DNA from: Streptococcus oralis subsp. tigurinus AZ_3a
GTDB lineage: Bacteria > Bacillota > Bacilli > Lactobacillales > Streptococcaceae
NCBI GenBank assembly: GCA_000344275.1
Contig: AORU01000005.1
Location: forward strand, 62,001-126,000
Reading direction: 5' to 3'
DNA length: 64,000 nucleotides
Shown here: positions 29,093 to 37,169 of the stretch, piece by piece
Layout: the number at the start of each line of letters is the position of its first letter
How positions within the stretch are numbered: position 1 is the first letter of the stretch
Notes under the pieces: model-generated
Seen by the model: only the letters and a program-made list of their open reading frames with translations
What the model was told of the DNA's origin: nothing
Database searches by the model: none
Position numbers and translations under genes: made by a program

Positions 29093-30223
29093 CTACTCCA
29101 AAATAAATCGTTCTGCTACGGTGTCTCCCAAGAAGAGACCCCTCTTTGTCATTCGGACACGATCACCGTCGATCTGCATGAGACCTTGTTGAACCAAGTC
29201 TCTGATGATTTCGCCATAAAGTCCATCAAAGGACCGTCCAAATTTTTCCTCAAATCGTGCCATAGAAACCCCGGATTTTTTCCGGAGGCCTAGGAACATT
29301 TCTTCTTCCATCTGCTCCCTTTGACTCAGGTGTTCTTCTGTAATCCGAGCATTTCCTGCCTCTACTGCATTGAGATAGTGGCGGATAGGACCGTGGTTTT
29401 TATAACGTACCCCGTTCACATAACCTGAAGCACCCGCACCGATACCATAATACTCGGCATTGTCCCAGTACATGAGATTGTGGCGACTTTCAAATCCGGG
29501 TTTAGAGAAATTGGAAATCTCATAATGCTCAAAACCAGCTCGCTCCAGTTCTGCGATGATGTACTCAAACATCTCCGCTTCTAACTCTTCCTTGGGTAGG
29601 GGCAACTTCCCTCGTCGCATGCGGTTCATAAAGACCGTATGGTTTTCCAAAATCAAGCTATAAAGGCTCATATGAGGAATATCAAGCGAGATAGCCTTAG
29701 CTACATTGTCCTTGACCTGAGCCATAGTTTGACCTGGAAGAGCATAGATTAGATCGATGGAGATATTGTCAAAACCAGCCAGTTTGAGGCGGTCGATACT
29801 TTCATAAATATCCTTCTCCAAGTGACTACGCCCAATCTTTTTCAGCATTTTATCATCAAAAGTCTGCACACCCAAGGAAACACGATTGACTGGTGACTGC
29901 TTCAAAACCGCAATCTTATCCGCATCCAAGTCGCCTGGATTGGCCTCAATGGTCAACTCTTCCAAAACTGACAAGTCCAAGTTTTTAGTTAAGCCATCTA
30001 AGAGCAGTTCTAATTGCGGAGCTGACAAAGCCGTTGGCGTCCCACCTCCAATGTAGAGAGTTCGTAACTTTTGGATATCATAAGAACGAAACTCCTCTAG
30101 CAGATGCTCCAGGTAACTATCTACCGGCTGATTCTTGATAAAAACTTTTGAAAAGTCACAATAATAACAAATCTGTGTGCAAAAGGGAATATGCACGTAG
30201 GCGGACGTTGGTTTTTTCTGCAT
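29093..30223 (-). CDS. hemW: HemW, radical SAM heme chaperone
   Basis: The 376-residue protein has the radical SAM cluster motif C15-x3-C19-x2-C22 (CTQICYYC), the following F in YYCDF, and GGGTPTAL near 71. It belongs to the HemN-like group now called HemW, which inserts heme into proteins; streptococci make no heme, so a coproporphyrinogen oxidase role is unlikely. I start it at ATG 30223, which gives the family N-terminus MQKKPTSAYVHIPF. There is no ribosome site and a -10 box sits 7 bases upstream, so the message is probably leaderless. Confidence 0.92.
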   Translation of the reverse strand: MQKKPTSAYVHIPFCTQICYYCDFSKVFIKNQPVDSYLEHLLEEFRSYDIQKLRTLYIGGGTPTALSAPQLELLLDGLTKNLDLSVLEELTIEANPGDLDADKIAVLKQSPVNRVSLGVQTFDDKMLKKIGRSHLEKDIYESIDRLKLAGFDNISIDLIYALPGQTMAQVKDNVAKAISLDIPHMSLYSLILENHTVFMNRMRRGKLPLPKEELEAEMFEYIIAELERAGFEHYEISNFSKPGFESRHNLMYWDNAEYYGIGAGASGYVNGVRYKNHGPIRHYLNAVEAGNARITEEHLSQREQMEEEMFLGLRKKSGVSMARFEEKFGRSFDGLYGEIIRDLVQQGLMQIDGDRVRMTKRGLFLGDTVAERFILE

Positions 30224-30230
30224 AGTATTT

Positions 30231-30239
30231 ATTATACCA
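30231..30239 (-). promoter_or_regulatory. Extended -10 promoter of hemW, leaderless start
   Basis: TGGTATAAT on the reverse strand with the hexamer at 30231-30236, then 7 bases to the hemW ATG at 30223. No -35 match is present. The expected start of transcription is the A of ATG. Confidence 0.7.
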
Positions 30240-30255
30240 CAAAGACAGGTTTGCA

Positions 30256-30291
30256 GATAAAAATCACCATCTCCAAGAACTAGAGATGGTG
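30256..30291 (-). terminator. Terminator of the hprK-lgt-DUF948-ytxH unit
   Basis: CACCATCTC and GAGATGGTG form a 9-pair stem around TAGTTCTTG, followed by ATTTTTATC on the reverse strand. It sits directly between the YtxH stop and the hemW -10 box. Confidence 0.88.
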
Positions 30292-30296
30292 ATGCA

Positions 30297-30695
30297 TTAT
30301 ACTTCAGTAATATCGATGATGATTTCTTCTTGGTCTTCAGCAACGTCTGGAGTTGCTGACTGTTCTTGCCACTGCTCCTTGAGATTATTAAAGGTTTCCT
30401 TGGATACTTCTGTCGCTTGTCGAGCACAGTTTTTAGCTTGGTCAAGGACACTATCAAAAGTGATTTCACCAGATTCTACTTGTTCCTTTGTTTTCAGCAC
30501 AAAGTCAGTTGCCTGTTCCTTCACTTCTGTCAATTTCTCACAGACTTGCTCTCTAGCATATTCCGGATCTTCTCTCAAATCATCTAGAAAATCCTGAGCT
30601 TGACTACAAACTTGCTTACCCTTGTCACTGGTTAAGAACAAAGCAAGAGCTGCACCTGAAACTGTTCCTAAAAGGATAGAGGATAGTTTTCCCAT
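30297..30695 (-). CDS. YtxH-like protein
   Basis: A 132-residue protein with one N-terminal membrane segment (residues 6-22, SILLGTVSGAALALFLT) followed by a highly charged, coiled-coil-prone tail ending in an acidic stretch. This is the YtxH pattern; Bacillus relatives are general stress proteins, but function is unknown. The ATG follows AAGGAGAAA. It lies 15 bases after the DUF948 gene, as in many streptococci, and the terminator follows at once. Confidence 0.85.
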   Translation of the reverse strand: MGKLSSILLGTVSGAALALFLTSDKGKQVCSQAQDFLDDLREDPEYAREQVCEKLTEVKEQATDFVLKTKEQVESGEITFDSVLDQAKNCARQATEVSKETFNNLKEQWQEQSATPDVAEDQEEIIIDITEV

Positions 30696-30710
30696 AAGAT
30701 TTCTCCTTTT

Positions 30711-31094
30711 TTATTTTTTGAAAAATTTACTTGCGACACGAAGAGCGGACAAGCCTGCACCTGTTTTAATGGTCTTTGAACCAGCAGATGAAGCTTTTTT
30801 GCCTAAGACACGTGCATGTTGGTTGAGGTCAGATACTGACTCAGACAAGTCCGCCACAGCTGTAAAAAGTGGATCAATCGTCGCAACTTTGATATTGATA
30901 TCGTCTGCTAACACATTTACCTTAGCCAACAATTCATTGGTCTGATGCAAGGTAACGTCCACATCTGAGCTCAATTTTTTGATGGTTTTCTCCGTCTCAT
31001 CAATCATACGACCTGCTTTTTGAATCGTGATTGTCAAATAGACTAAACAGACAATCAAAGCAATCGCAACAAGTATATATGCAACTTCTAACAT
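30711..31094 (-). CDS. DUF948 family protein
   Basis: A 127-residue protein with an N-terminal membrane segment (residues 4-24) and a long amphipathic helical region, typical of DUF948 proteins, which usually sit beside YtxH genes. Its start is adjacent to the lgt stop codon (31095), so they are co-translated. Function unknown; the shape suggests a membrane-anchored coiled coil facing the cytoplasm. Confidence 0.85.
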   Translation of the reverse strand: MLEVAYILVAIALIVCLVYLTITIQKAGRMIDETEKTIKKLSSDVDVTLHQTNELLAKVNVLADDINIKVATIDPLFTAVADLSESVSDLNQHARVLGKKASSAGSKTIKTGAGLSALRVASKFFKK

Positions 31095-31883
31095 TTATTT
31101 TTCCTCCTCTGTATGATAGAAAGGGGCTTTCTTTCGATTTTGATAAAGTATGATAAAAATACCGAGTCCGATAAGGATAACTGATAACCATTGGGAAACT
31201 CGCAGACCAAAGAACATGAGACTATCCGTCCGCATGCCTTCGATAATCATACGACCAAAGCCATACCAAATTAAGTAGAATGCCGTGATCTGGCCACGTC
31301 TGATTCCTTTTAATTTTCGTCTAAAAATCAAGATTAAAGCAAAACCGATCAGATTCCAAACAGACTCATATAAGAAGGTCGGCTGACGGTAGCTACCATC
31401 AATGTACATCTGGTCACGGATAAAGCCTGGCAAATAATCCAGACTATCTACCGCTGCACCGTAGGCTTCTTGGTTAAAGAAGTTTCCCCAGCGCCCTAAA
31501 CTCTGGGCAACCATGACGCTCGGTGCTGCAATATCTAAGAAATCCCAGGTATTAATCAGCTTTCTATCTGCAAAGATATAAAGGACAATAGCACCCGCTA
31601 TCAAACCTCCATAAATGGCCAAACCACCATTCCAGATGGCAATGATTTCACCTGGATTTTGCAGGTAATAATCTAAGCGAAAGAGTACGTAGTATAGCCT
31701 AGCACCTAAAATAGCAACTGGAAAAGCAATCAGAATGAAATCTAAAATATCATCTGACAGGATTTTCTTTTTAGGAGCTTCCTTCATGGCAAGGTAGACT
31801 GCCAAAACCAAACCAGACACAATACACAAAGCATACCAACGAATAGAAAAAGGACCGATTTCAAATGCGACTGGATTAATCAT
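31095..31883 (-). CDS. lgt: prolipoprotein diacylglyceryl transferase
   Basis: Lgt attaches diacylglycerol to the lipobox Cys of prolipoproteins, such as the PstS and AatB proteins in this window. The 262-residue membrane protein has seven predicted segments, [15 protein letters not shown] (near 83-97) and the signature [13 protein letters not shown] (near 130-142), plus the essential His in the first third. It overlaps hprK by 8 bases. Conserved order hprK-lgt is usual in lactic acid bacteria. Confidence 0.97.
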   Translation of the reverse strand: MINPVAFEIGPFSIRWYALCIVSGLVLAVYLAMKEAPKKKILSDDILDFILIAFPVAILGARLYYVLFRLDYYLQNPGEIIAIWNGGLAIYGGLIAGAIVLYIFADRKLINTWDFLDIAAPSVMVAQSLGRWGNFFNQEAYGAAVDSLDYLPGFIRDQMYIDGSYRQPTFLYESVWNLIGFALILIFRRKLKGIRRGQITAFYLIWYGFGRMIIEGMRTDSLMFFGLRVSQWLSVILIGLGIFIILYQNRKKAPFYHTEEEK

Positions 31884-32811
31884 TTTTCACCTCATTTTGA
31901 GCGATCAGACTTGTCAAGCGTTCTTCAAATAAACGTGTCGCATCAAAGCCCATTTCCTTAGCACGGTAGTTCATGGCAGCCGCCTCAATGACAACAGAAA
32001 TATTGCGTCCTGTTTTTACCGGGATACGGATACGCGGAATGGCTACACCAGAAATCTCGATTTCTTCAGCATTATTTCCTAAGCGATCGAAGGTCTTATG
32101 CGTATCATAATTTTCCAAATAAACTGCTAGTTGAACTTGTGAAGAATCCTTAACTGCACTTGCTCCGTAGAGACTCATCACATCAATAATCCCCACTCCA
32201 CGGATCTCAAGTAAATGCCTCAAAATTTCAGCTGGCTCTCCCCAAAGGGTCATTTCGTCTTTTGCAAAAATATCTACACGATCATCTGCCACCAAACGGT
32301 GTCCACGTTTCACAAGTTCCAGACCAGTTTCACTCTTACCGATACCGCTATCCCCTTGGATCAAGACACCCATGCCATAAATGTCCATCAAGACACCATG
32401 AACACTGGTCCGTTCTGCCAAACGAGAATCCAAATAGCTAGATAATTCTCCTGACAGGCGACTAGTAGCTGTTCGACTGGTTAAAATCGCAATCTTACAT
32501 TCCCTGGCAGCTTTCAACATTTCTTCTGGAACTACTAAACCACGCGCAACAATAACCACTGGTGTTTCTGGTTGAAACATCTTGGTCAACACCTTATAAC
32601 GGTTGTGAGAAGACATGGAGACTAAATAGGACCATTCCTTCATTCCCAACAGTTGAAGCCGCTCCGGAGTATAGTAATCAAAATAGCCCGTCATTTCCAG
32701 ACCTGGTCGAGAAATGTCCGCAGTATTGATTTCTTTTTCAAGTAAATCGCCTTCACCGTAAACAATGTCTAATCTGAGCTTTTCAATGACTTCTTTTACT
32801 AAAACCGACAT
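31876..32811 (-). CDS. hprK: HPr kinase/phosphorylase
   Basis: HprK phosphorylates HPr on Ser46 at high glycolytic flux and removes the phosphate when starved; HPr-Ser-P is the CcpA co-repressor for the cre sites seen elsewhere here. The 311-residue protein has Walker A GDSGIGKS (153-160) and the HprK signature [16 protein letters not shown] starting near 201. I choose ATG 32811, preceded by GAGGAAATT; a longer frame of 37 residues has no family match. A TGATATAAT extended -10 box lies about 32 bases upstream. Confidence 0.96.
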   Translation of the reverse strand: MSVLVKEVIEKLRLDIVYGEGDLLEKEINTADISRPGLEMTGYFDYYTPERLQLLGMKEWSYLVSMSSHNRYKVLTKMFQPETPVVIVARGLVVPEEMLKAARECKIAILTSRTATSRLSGELSSYLDSRLAERTSVHGVLMDIYGMGVLIQGDSGIGKSETGLELVKRGHRLVADDRVDIFAKDEMTLWGEPAEILRHLLEIRGVGIIDVMSLYGASAVKDSSQVQLAVYLENYDTHKTFDRLGNNAEEIEISGVAIPRIRIPVKTGRNISVVIEAAAMNYRAKEMGFDATRLFEERLTSLIAQNEVKND

Positions 32812-32842
32812 AATTTCCTCCTTCAATCGAGTTCTCCCTACT

Positions 32843-32851
32843 ATTATATCA
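32843..32851 (-). promoter_or_regulatory. Extended -10 promoter of hprK
   Basis: TGATATAAT on the reverse strand, hexamer at 32843-32848, about 31 bases before the hprK ATG. It should drive hprK, lgt and the two downstream genes. Confidence 0.65.
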
Positions 32852-32902
32852 AATTGTGGTAGGAAGTTTCCTTTTTTTGCAGGATTTACAGTATTTATTT
32901 GG

Positions 32903-32930
32903 AAAGAAAAAAGGCTAGACAAGTCTAGCC
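32903..32930 (-). terminator. Terminator of rpsU
   Basis: GGCTAGA, loop CTTG, TCTAGCC, then TTTTTTCTTT on the reverse strand, starting 13 bases after the rpsU stop. Confidence 0.88.
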
Positions 32931-32942
32931 TTTCATTTCAAA

Positions 32943-33119
32943 TTAGAATTTTTTACGTTTACGAGCTGCTTCTGATTTATGTTTACGTTTTACAGAAGGT
33001 TTTTCATAGAATTCACGTTTGCGTGTTTCTTGAAGAGTACCAGCTTTAGTAACCGCACGTTTGAAACGACGAAGTGCATCGTCAAGAGATTCATTCTTAC
33101 GTACTACTGTTTTAGACAT
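32943..33119 (-). CDS. rpsU: 30S ribosomal protein S21 (bS21)
   Basis: A 58-residue, strongly basic ribosomal protein starting [21 protein letters not shown] and ending in a Lys/Arg-rich tail, the complete bS21 signature. bS21 sits near the anti-Shine-Dalgarno region of 16S rRNA and helps initiation. I choose ATG 33119, preceded by GAAGGGAG; an upstream in-frame ATG would add eight residues not found in the family. It is monocistronic with its own promoter and terminator. Confidence 0.97.
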   Translation of the reverse strand: MSKTVVRKNESLDDALRRFKRAVTKAGTLQETRKREFYEKPSVKRKHKSEAARKRKKF

Positions 33120-33153
33120 TTTTTTCACTCCCTTCAAGTTCAAGATCTATTCC

Positions 33154-33182
33154 ATTTTACACACAAAGTGAATAATTGTCAA
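33154..33182 (-). promoter_or_regulatory. Promoter of rpsU
   Basis: TTGACA (33177-33182), 17-base spacer, TAAAAT (33154-33159) on the reverse strand, with a TG two bases before the -10. Confidence 0.8.
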
Positions 33183-33212
33183 GAGAAAAGCAACCATAAA
33201 CTTTTATTATTT

Positions 33213-33770
33213 TTACTTTCTTCTTTTGAAGATGAAATAAATCACTAAGATGCAGAGAATCAATCCCAAAACAGCTGGTTTCACAATCGATATGCCACTT
33301 CCTCCGCTAAATAAAAGACTGTGGGCAACCTTCAGAAACGCTCCGATCACTACCGTTGCTAATAATCCATACCAACGTCTACTCCACGTTAAGGATATAA
33401 TCGCCGTAAAAAATGCTAGAATCGTCGCCAGAATAATAACTTTTTCAATACTCCATCCGCTCGTAAAATAAGTCTTCTCAAAATTCAAAAACTCAATTAC
33501 TTTTACATCAACTATTTCCGGCTTTGGGAACCAAAACATGCTAGTAAATAGGCAAAATATAGAAAAGAAAATCAGGCTATAGGATTTTTTATAAGCTCCC
33601 ATTACAATTGGAATAATAAAGAGAGGGCGAATATACCAACTCAGAGTATTCTGGTGTCTAGTAAACGCCCACTCAAAAAAGCTCGTATCTGATAAAAAAA
33701 TGACAATGATAGCAATCGTTAGAAACAAAAAAACAACCCCACCTATTTTGTCTAACGTTTTTATTTTCAT
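33213..33770 (-). CDS. unrecognised integral membrane protein
   Basis: A 185-residue hydrophobic protein with about six membrane segments (near residues 10-27, 45-62, 68-81, 110-127, 135-150 and 160-180) and a basic C-terminal tail RRK. I do not recognise a family motif. The ATG at 33770 follows AAGGG. It lies between rpsU and a peptidase E-like gene on the same strand, in an AT-rich part of the window. I suspect it belongs to an accessory insertion, because rpsU and nagB are neighbours in pneumococcal maps I remember. Confidence 0.7.
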   Translation of the reverse strand: MKIKTLDKIGGVVFLFLTIAIIVIFLSDTSFFEWAFTRHQNTLSWYIRPLFIIPIVMGAYKKSYSLIFFSIFCLFTSMFWFPKPEIVDVKVIEFLNFEKTYFTSGWSIEKVIILATILAFFTAIISLTWSRRWYGLLATVVIGAFLKVAHSLLFSGGSGISIVKPAVLGLILCILVIYFIFKRRK

Positions 33771-33887
33771 AACTTTTCCCTTCTTGAATTCATAAAATTA
33801 ATCTATCCATGGCAGATTCCCACTAAGTGAATTATCAACCGCTAATCGTTTTATTGGTAAAATATTAATGTTCTTCCAACCACACTT

Positions 33888-34508
33888 TTATTCTATTGTC
33901 AAGATATCTATTTGCTCATCGTTAACGATAATTGCTTGGTGGTTATGAAGCGGTAGCAATTCAAGCTGTTTTTTATACATTTCAAAAGTCTTTTTGCTAC
34001 TATCAGTAAAAGGTTCCTCACCATAATGTGGAAGGACATAAGAATCCACTTCATCCAATCCCGCTGTATCAGATAACTCTGTCGCTACCGTCTTGTCGTC
34101 CATGAGTTTATTGTAGTCAATATCCTTGGCTGTAATGATAGCCCCTGCTGATTCTCCCACATAGACCAACCCATCTCTTATTTGCTCTTTGATGAGAGAT
34201 AGGAGTTGCTTTTTCTTTAATTCTTGCAATAAATAAAAGGTATTCCCGCCTGAGATATAAAGAATCTTGCTTTGGAAAATCTTTGCCTGTGCAGTTTCTC
34301 GATCACAAGAAGCAATATCTAGAACCTCTATCTCAAATCCTAAATCTTTGAATGTTTGCTGAGCCTCATCGATATAGGCAGTATAATCCTCTTTGTTCCC
34401 AGCGGTAGGAATAAATAAAACCTTGTTTTCTAGATTCTTTTTCTTTGCATAATCGCTAAAAAGCTTTTTGACACCAGCAAAGTATGAACATAAAAATAAT
34501 TGTTTCAT
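33888..34508 (-). CDS. peptidase E / type 1 glutamine amidotransferase-like protein
   Basis: A 206-residue protein of the S51 dipeptidase E-like group. The nucleophile motif GESAG is at residues 118-122 (S120), and ISGGNTFYLLQ near 85-95 is the oxyanion-side segment typical of the family. True members cleave Asp-X dipeptides; this one could differ. The ATG at 34508 follows GGAGGT. It begins 13 bases after the upstream methyltransferase gene, so the pair is probably one transcript. The 117-base gap after its stop shows no gene or clear terminator. Confidence 0.82.
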   Translation of the reverse strand: MKQLFLCSYFAGVKKLFSDYAKKKNLENKVLFIPTAGNKEDYTAYIDEAQQTFKDLGFEIEVLDIASCDRETAQAKIFQSKILYISGGNTFYLLQELKKKQLLSLIKEQIRDGLVYVGESAGAIITAKDIDYNKLMDDKTVATELSDTAGLDEVDSYVLPHYGEEPFTDSSKKTFEMYKKQLELLPLHNHQAIIVNDEQIDILTIE

Positions 34509-34521
34509 GATTGTACCTCCA

Positions 34522-35139
34522 TTAATGTTTAACAATTTTATAAAGGATCCACGTTCCCTTTCTTTGACTAGTTACGAGCTCAAATCCTATTAATAACAAG
34601 AATCGTCTAAATGCTTCTTCGCTTTGGACCTCTGGCAAAAAGTAAGACAACTTGTTATATTCACAAGCCAGTAAGAGCATCCCGTCGGATTTGAGTATCC
34701 TTCGAAGTTCCATAAAAGAAGCCTCTAGATTCTGCCAATGAAAATGAGTTTGAAAGGCTGTGATTAAATCAAAACTTTCATCAGAAAAGCCTGTCTCCCT
34801 AACGTCTCTTCGTTCAAAATTTAGATTAATCATCTCTACCTGTTTGGCTTGAGCTATTGCAGTATCTGAAATATCGATTCCAGTTATGGTACTTTGCGGA
34901 AAAGTTTCTTTCAGCAGGATGGTTGAACGACCATTCCCAACTCCTACATCTAAGATTACAGGGTAAAATGTCCTATCCAGATGACGAATTGCCCATACAA
35001 ACATGGGGAGGTAGGCTCTATTCCACAATTTCATCATTCGTTTTCCTAGAAAGCCCGAAGGGTTCTTTGATTGCTGAATTAAGTGACTAAATAGTAACAT
35101 TAAAAGTAAAAAACAAATAAAACCGATTATATAAATCAA
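34522..35139 (-). CDS. membrane-anchored class I SAM methyltransferase
   Basis: A 205-residue protein with a hydrophobic N-terminal segment (residues 2-20) and then a Rossmann methyltransferase domain (about 55-190) with motif I ILDVGVGNGRST near 62-73 and the acidic GIDISD near 87. The N-terminal anchor suggests a membrane or lipid-like substrate, which is an inference. The start is TTG at 35139, preceded by GGGGAGG; this is the only good ribosome site. A TGGTATAAT promoter lies just upstream. Confidence 0.8.
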   Translation of the reverse strand: MIYIIGFICFLLLMLLFSHLIQQSKNPSGFLGKRMMKLWNRAYLPMFVWAIRHLDRTFYPVILDVGVGNGRSTILLKETFPQSTITGIDISDTAIAQAKQVEMINLNFERRDVRETGFSDESFDLITAFQTHFHWQNLEASFMELRRILKSDGMLLLACEYNKLSYFLPEVQSEEAFRRFLLLIGFELVTSQRKGTWILYKIVKH

Positions 35140-35164
35140 GGTTCAAGCCTCCCCGTATAGCTAT

Positions 35165-35173
35165 ATTATACCA
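35165..35173 (-). promoter_or_regulatory. Extended -10 promoter of the methyltransferase-peptidase E pair
   Basis: TGGTATAAT on the reverse strand, hexamer at 35165-35170, about 25 bases before the TTG start of the methyltransferase gene. Confidence 0.65.
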
Positions 35174-35201
35174 CTTTAGCAGGATAGTGAACATTTGAAG
35201 T

Positions 35202-35231
35202 AAAAAGCCACTCACTCCAAAGAGCAAGTGG
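35202..35231 (-). terminator. Terminator of nagB
   Basis: CCACTTGCTC and GAGTGAGTGG pair over 10 positions (two G-U) around TTTG, then CTTTTTA on the reverse strand, 12 bases after the nagB stop. Confidence 0.85.
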
Positions 35232-35243
35232 TTCTTGTAATTT

Positions 35244-35951
35244 TTATTTTTCAAGCAAGCTGAGCGCTTCAGCATCCGCAATAATAGTCACATCAGGGTG
35301 GTTTTGTAGGCTACTTGCTGGGAGGTTCTCAGTCACTGGGCCTGATACTGTTCCAGCAATGGCCTCTGCTTTCGACTCACCGTAAGCAAAGAGAATAATT
35401 GACTTGGCATCCAAGATGTTTTTAATCCCCATTGAAATGGCTTGAGTTGGAACGTCTTCAATCTTGTCAAAGAAGCGAGCATTAGCTTCGATTGTAGACT
35501 GGTCTAGGTCTACAAGGTGTGTCTGGCTATCAAAGGCAGTTCCTGGCTCATTAAAGCCGATATGTCCATTGCGACCAATTCCCAAGATTTGCAAATCAAC
35601 AGGATGGTCAGCCAAAATTTGATTGTAGCGTTCAACTTCTTCTTCAGCATTGTCCTTAATCCCACGAGGCAAGAAGCTTTCTTTAAATGGTTTTTGGTTG
35701 AATAAGTGTTCTTGCATAAAATGACGATAAGACTGAGGATTGTCTCCGTCAAGTCCTACGTACTCATCAAGGTTGACACTGGTTAGATTTGAAAAATCAA
35801 GGTCACTCTCAACGATTTCCTTGTAAAACTCAAGTGGACTGCTTCCTGTTGCAAGTCCTAATATTTGAGCACCATTGGCCAATTTTTCCTTCAAAATCTC
35901 AAAAGCAACTTTTCCACCTTCAACTTGATTCTCAACTTTAATAACTTTCAT
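35244..35951 (-). CDS. nagB: glucosamine-6-phosphate deaminase
   Basis: NagB converts glucosamine-6-phosphate to fructose-6-phosphate and ammonia, feeding amino sugars into glycolysis. The 235-residue protein has [14 protein letters not shown] (near 34-47), NLDEYVGL (near 61-68, catalytic Asp) and [13 protein letters not shown] (near 123-135). Length fits the short Firmicute type without the allosteric C-terminal extension of E. coli NagB. The ATG follows GGAGG. Its promoter has both a NagR-type palindrome and a cre-like site. Confidence 0.96.
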   Translation of the reverse strand: MKVIKVENQVEGGKVAFEILKEKLANGAQILGLATGSSPLEFYKEIVESDLDFSNLTSVNLDEYVGLDGDNPQSYRHFMQEHLFNQKPFKESFLPRGIKDNAEEEVERYNQILADHPVDLQILGIGRNGHIGFNEPGTAFDSQTHLVDLDQSTIEANARFFDKIEDVPTQAISMGIKNILDAKSIILFAYGESKAEAIAGTVSGPVTENLPASSLQNHPDVTIIADAEALSLLEK

Positions 35952-35980
35952 CTTTTCATCCTCCGTTTTAATCTATATTT

Positions 35981-36009
35981 ATTATATGGTATAGACCAAT
36001 TTTTGTCAA
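35981..36009 (-). promoter_or_regulatory. Consensus promoter of nagB
   Basis: TTGACA (36004-36009), exactly 17 bases, TATAAT (35981-35986) on the reverse strand. The operator palindrome described separately lies wholly inside the spacer. Confidence 0.88.
35987..35998. promoter_or_regulatory. NagR/DasR-type (dre) operator in the nagB promoter
   Basis: TGGTCTATACCA on the reverse strand is the dre palindrome recognised by GntR/HutC regulators NagR, YvoA and DasR (consensus TGGTCTAGACCA). It abuts the -10 box, so a bound repressor would block transcription until amino sugar phosphate releases it. The regulator gene is not in this window. Confidence 0.8.
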
Positions 36010-36024
36010 GTGAAAACGATTTAA
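36010..36024. promoter_or_regulatory. cre-like site upstream of nagB
   Basis: GTGAAAACGATTTAA on the forward strand matches the cre core TGAAAACG but loses the 3' half-site C. It touches the -35 box of nagB. A role in CcpA repression is plausible. Confidence 0.45.
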
Positions 36025-36056
36025 TTTCTAAAAAAAGAGCGCCCAAACTTGAAACG

Positions 36057-36065
36057 TGTTATAAT
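36057..36065 (+). promoter_or_regulatory. Extended -10 promoter of queA
   Basis: TGTTATAAT with the hexamer at 36060-36065, 36 bases before the chosen queA ATG. No good -35 hexamer. Confidence 0.6.
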
Positions 36066-36101
36066 GGATAAGATTAGAACTTAGAAAGAATGATGAAAAA
36101 A

Positions 36102-37130
36102 ATGAATACAGCTGATTTTGATTTCCACTTGCCTGAGGAATTGATTGCCCAAACGCCACTTGAAAAACGAGATGCCTCCAAGCTTCTCATCGTAAACCGT
36201 GAGACGGGAGAAATGCAGGATAAACACTTCCACTCCATTATTGATATGCTGGAACCTGGAGATGCACTCGTTATGAATGACACCCGCGTTCTTCCTGCCC
36301 GCCTCTATGGCCAAAAAGAAAAGACAGGAGGCCATGTGGAACTTCTCCTACTCAAAAATACTAGTGGTGATGAGTGGGAAGTTCTGGCTAAACCTGCCAA
36401 ACGCCTCAAGGTTGGCACTCGTGTCAACTTTGGCGATGGTCGCCTCAGCGCTGTCGTTACGGAAGAATTGACCCACGGAGGCCGCATTGTCCGCTTCGAA
36501 TACCAAGGAATTTTCCTAGAAGTTTTGGAAAGTCTGGGTGAAATGCCATTGCCACCTTATATCCATGAAAAACTGGATGACCGTGAACGTTATCAAACAG
36601 TCTACGCTAAAGAAAGTGGCTCTGCTGCAGCACCGACTGCTGGCCTCCACTTCACCAAAGAACTGCTAGCAGAAATCCAAGCCAAAGGTGTTCATCTGGT
36701 CTATCTCACTCTTCACGTCGGACTCGGAACCTTTAGACCCGTTTCTGTAGACAATCTGGACGAACACGAAATGCACTCCGAATTCTACCAACTTTCTGAG
36801 GAAGCAGCTGCCACCCTTCGCTCTGTTAAGGAAAATGGTGGACGCGTCATCGCTGTCGGAACCACCTCTATCCGCACGTTAGAGACTATTGGTTCCAAGT
36901 TTGACGGGCAAATCCAGGCTGATTCTGGCTGGACCAATATCTTTATCAAACCTGGTTACGAATGGAAGGTTGTGGACGCCTTTTCAACCAACTTCCATCT
37001 GCCAAAATCAACTCTTGTCATGTTGGTTTCTGCCTTTGCAGGCCGTGAATTAGTCTTAGATGCATACCAGCACGCTATTCAAGAACACTACCGCTTCTTC
37101 AGTTTCGGTGATGCCATGTTTATCTATTAA
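36102..37130 (+). CDS. queA: S-adenosylmethionine:tRNA ribosyltransferase-isomerase
   Basis: QueA transfers and isomerises the ribosyl group of SAM onto preQ1 in tRNA to give epoxyqueuosine. The 342-residue product begins [17 protein letters not shown], the family N-terminus, with [11 protein letters not shown] near 19-29, RVLPARLYG near 67 and TAGLHFT near 188. ATGs at 36090 and 36093 are also in frame and closer to an AGAAAG site; family alignment favours 36102. It is divergent from nagB and stands alone, with a terminator after the stop. Confidence 0.95.
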   Translation: MNTADFDFHLPEELIAQTPLEKRDASKLLIVNRETGEMQDKHFHSIIDMLEPGDALVMNDTRVLPARLYGQKEKTGGHVELLLLKNTSGDEWEVLAKPAKRLKVGTRVNFGDGRLSAVVTEELTHGGRIVRFEYQGIFLEVLESLGEMPLPPYIHEKLDDRERYQTVYAKESGSAAAPTAGLHFTKELLAEIQAKGVHLVYLTLHVGLGTFRPVSVDNLDEHEMHSEFYQLSEEAAATLRSVKENGGRVIAVGTTSIRTLETIGSKFDGQIQADSGWTNIFIKPGYEWKVVDAFSTNFHLPKSTLVMLVSAFAGRELVLDAYQHAIQEHYRFFSFGDAMFIY

Positions 37131-37131
37131 G

Positions 37132-37166
37132 AAAATCCCTATTAGGTTTCCTAATAGGGATTTTTC
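37132..37166. terminator. Bidirectional terminator between queA and the BrkB-like gene
   Basis: AATCCCTATTAGG, loop TTT, CCTAATAGGGATT, flanked by AAA and TTTTT runs. The perfect 13-pair stem should act for both converging transcripts. Confidence 0.9.
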
Positions 37167-37169
37167 TAA

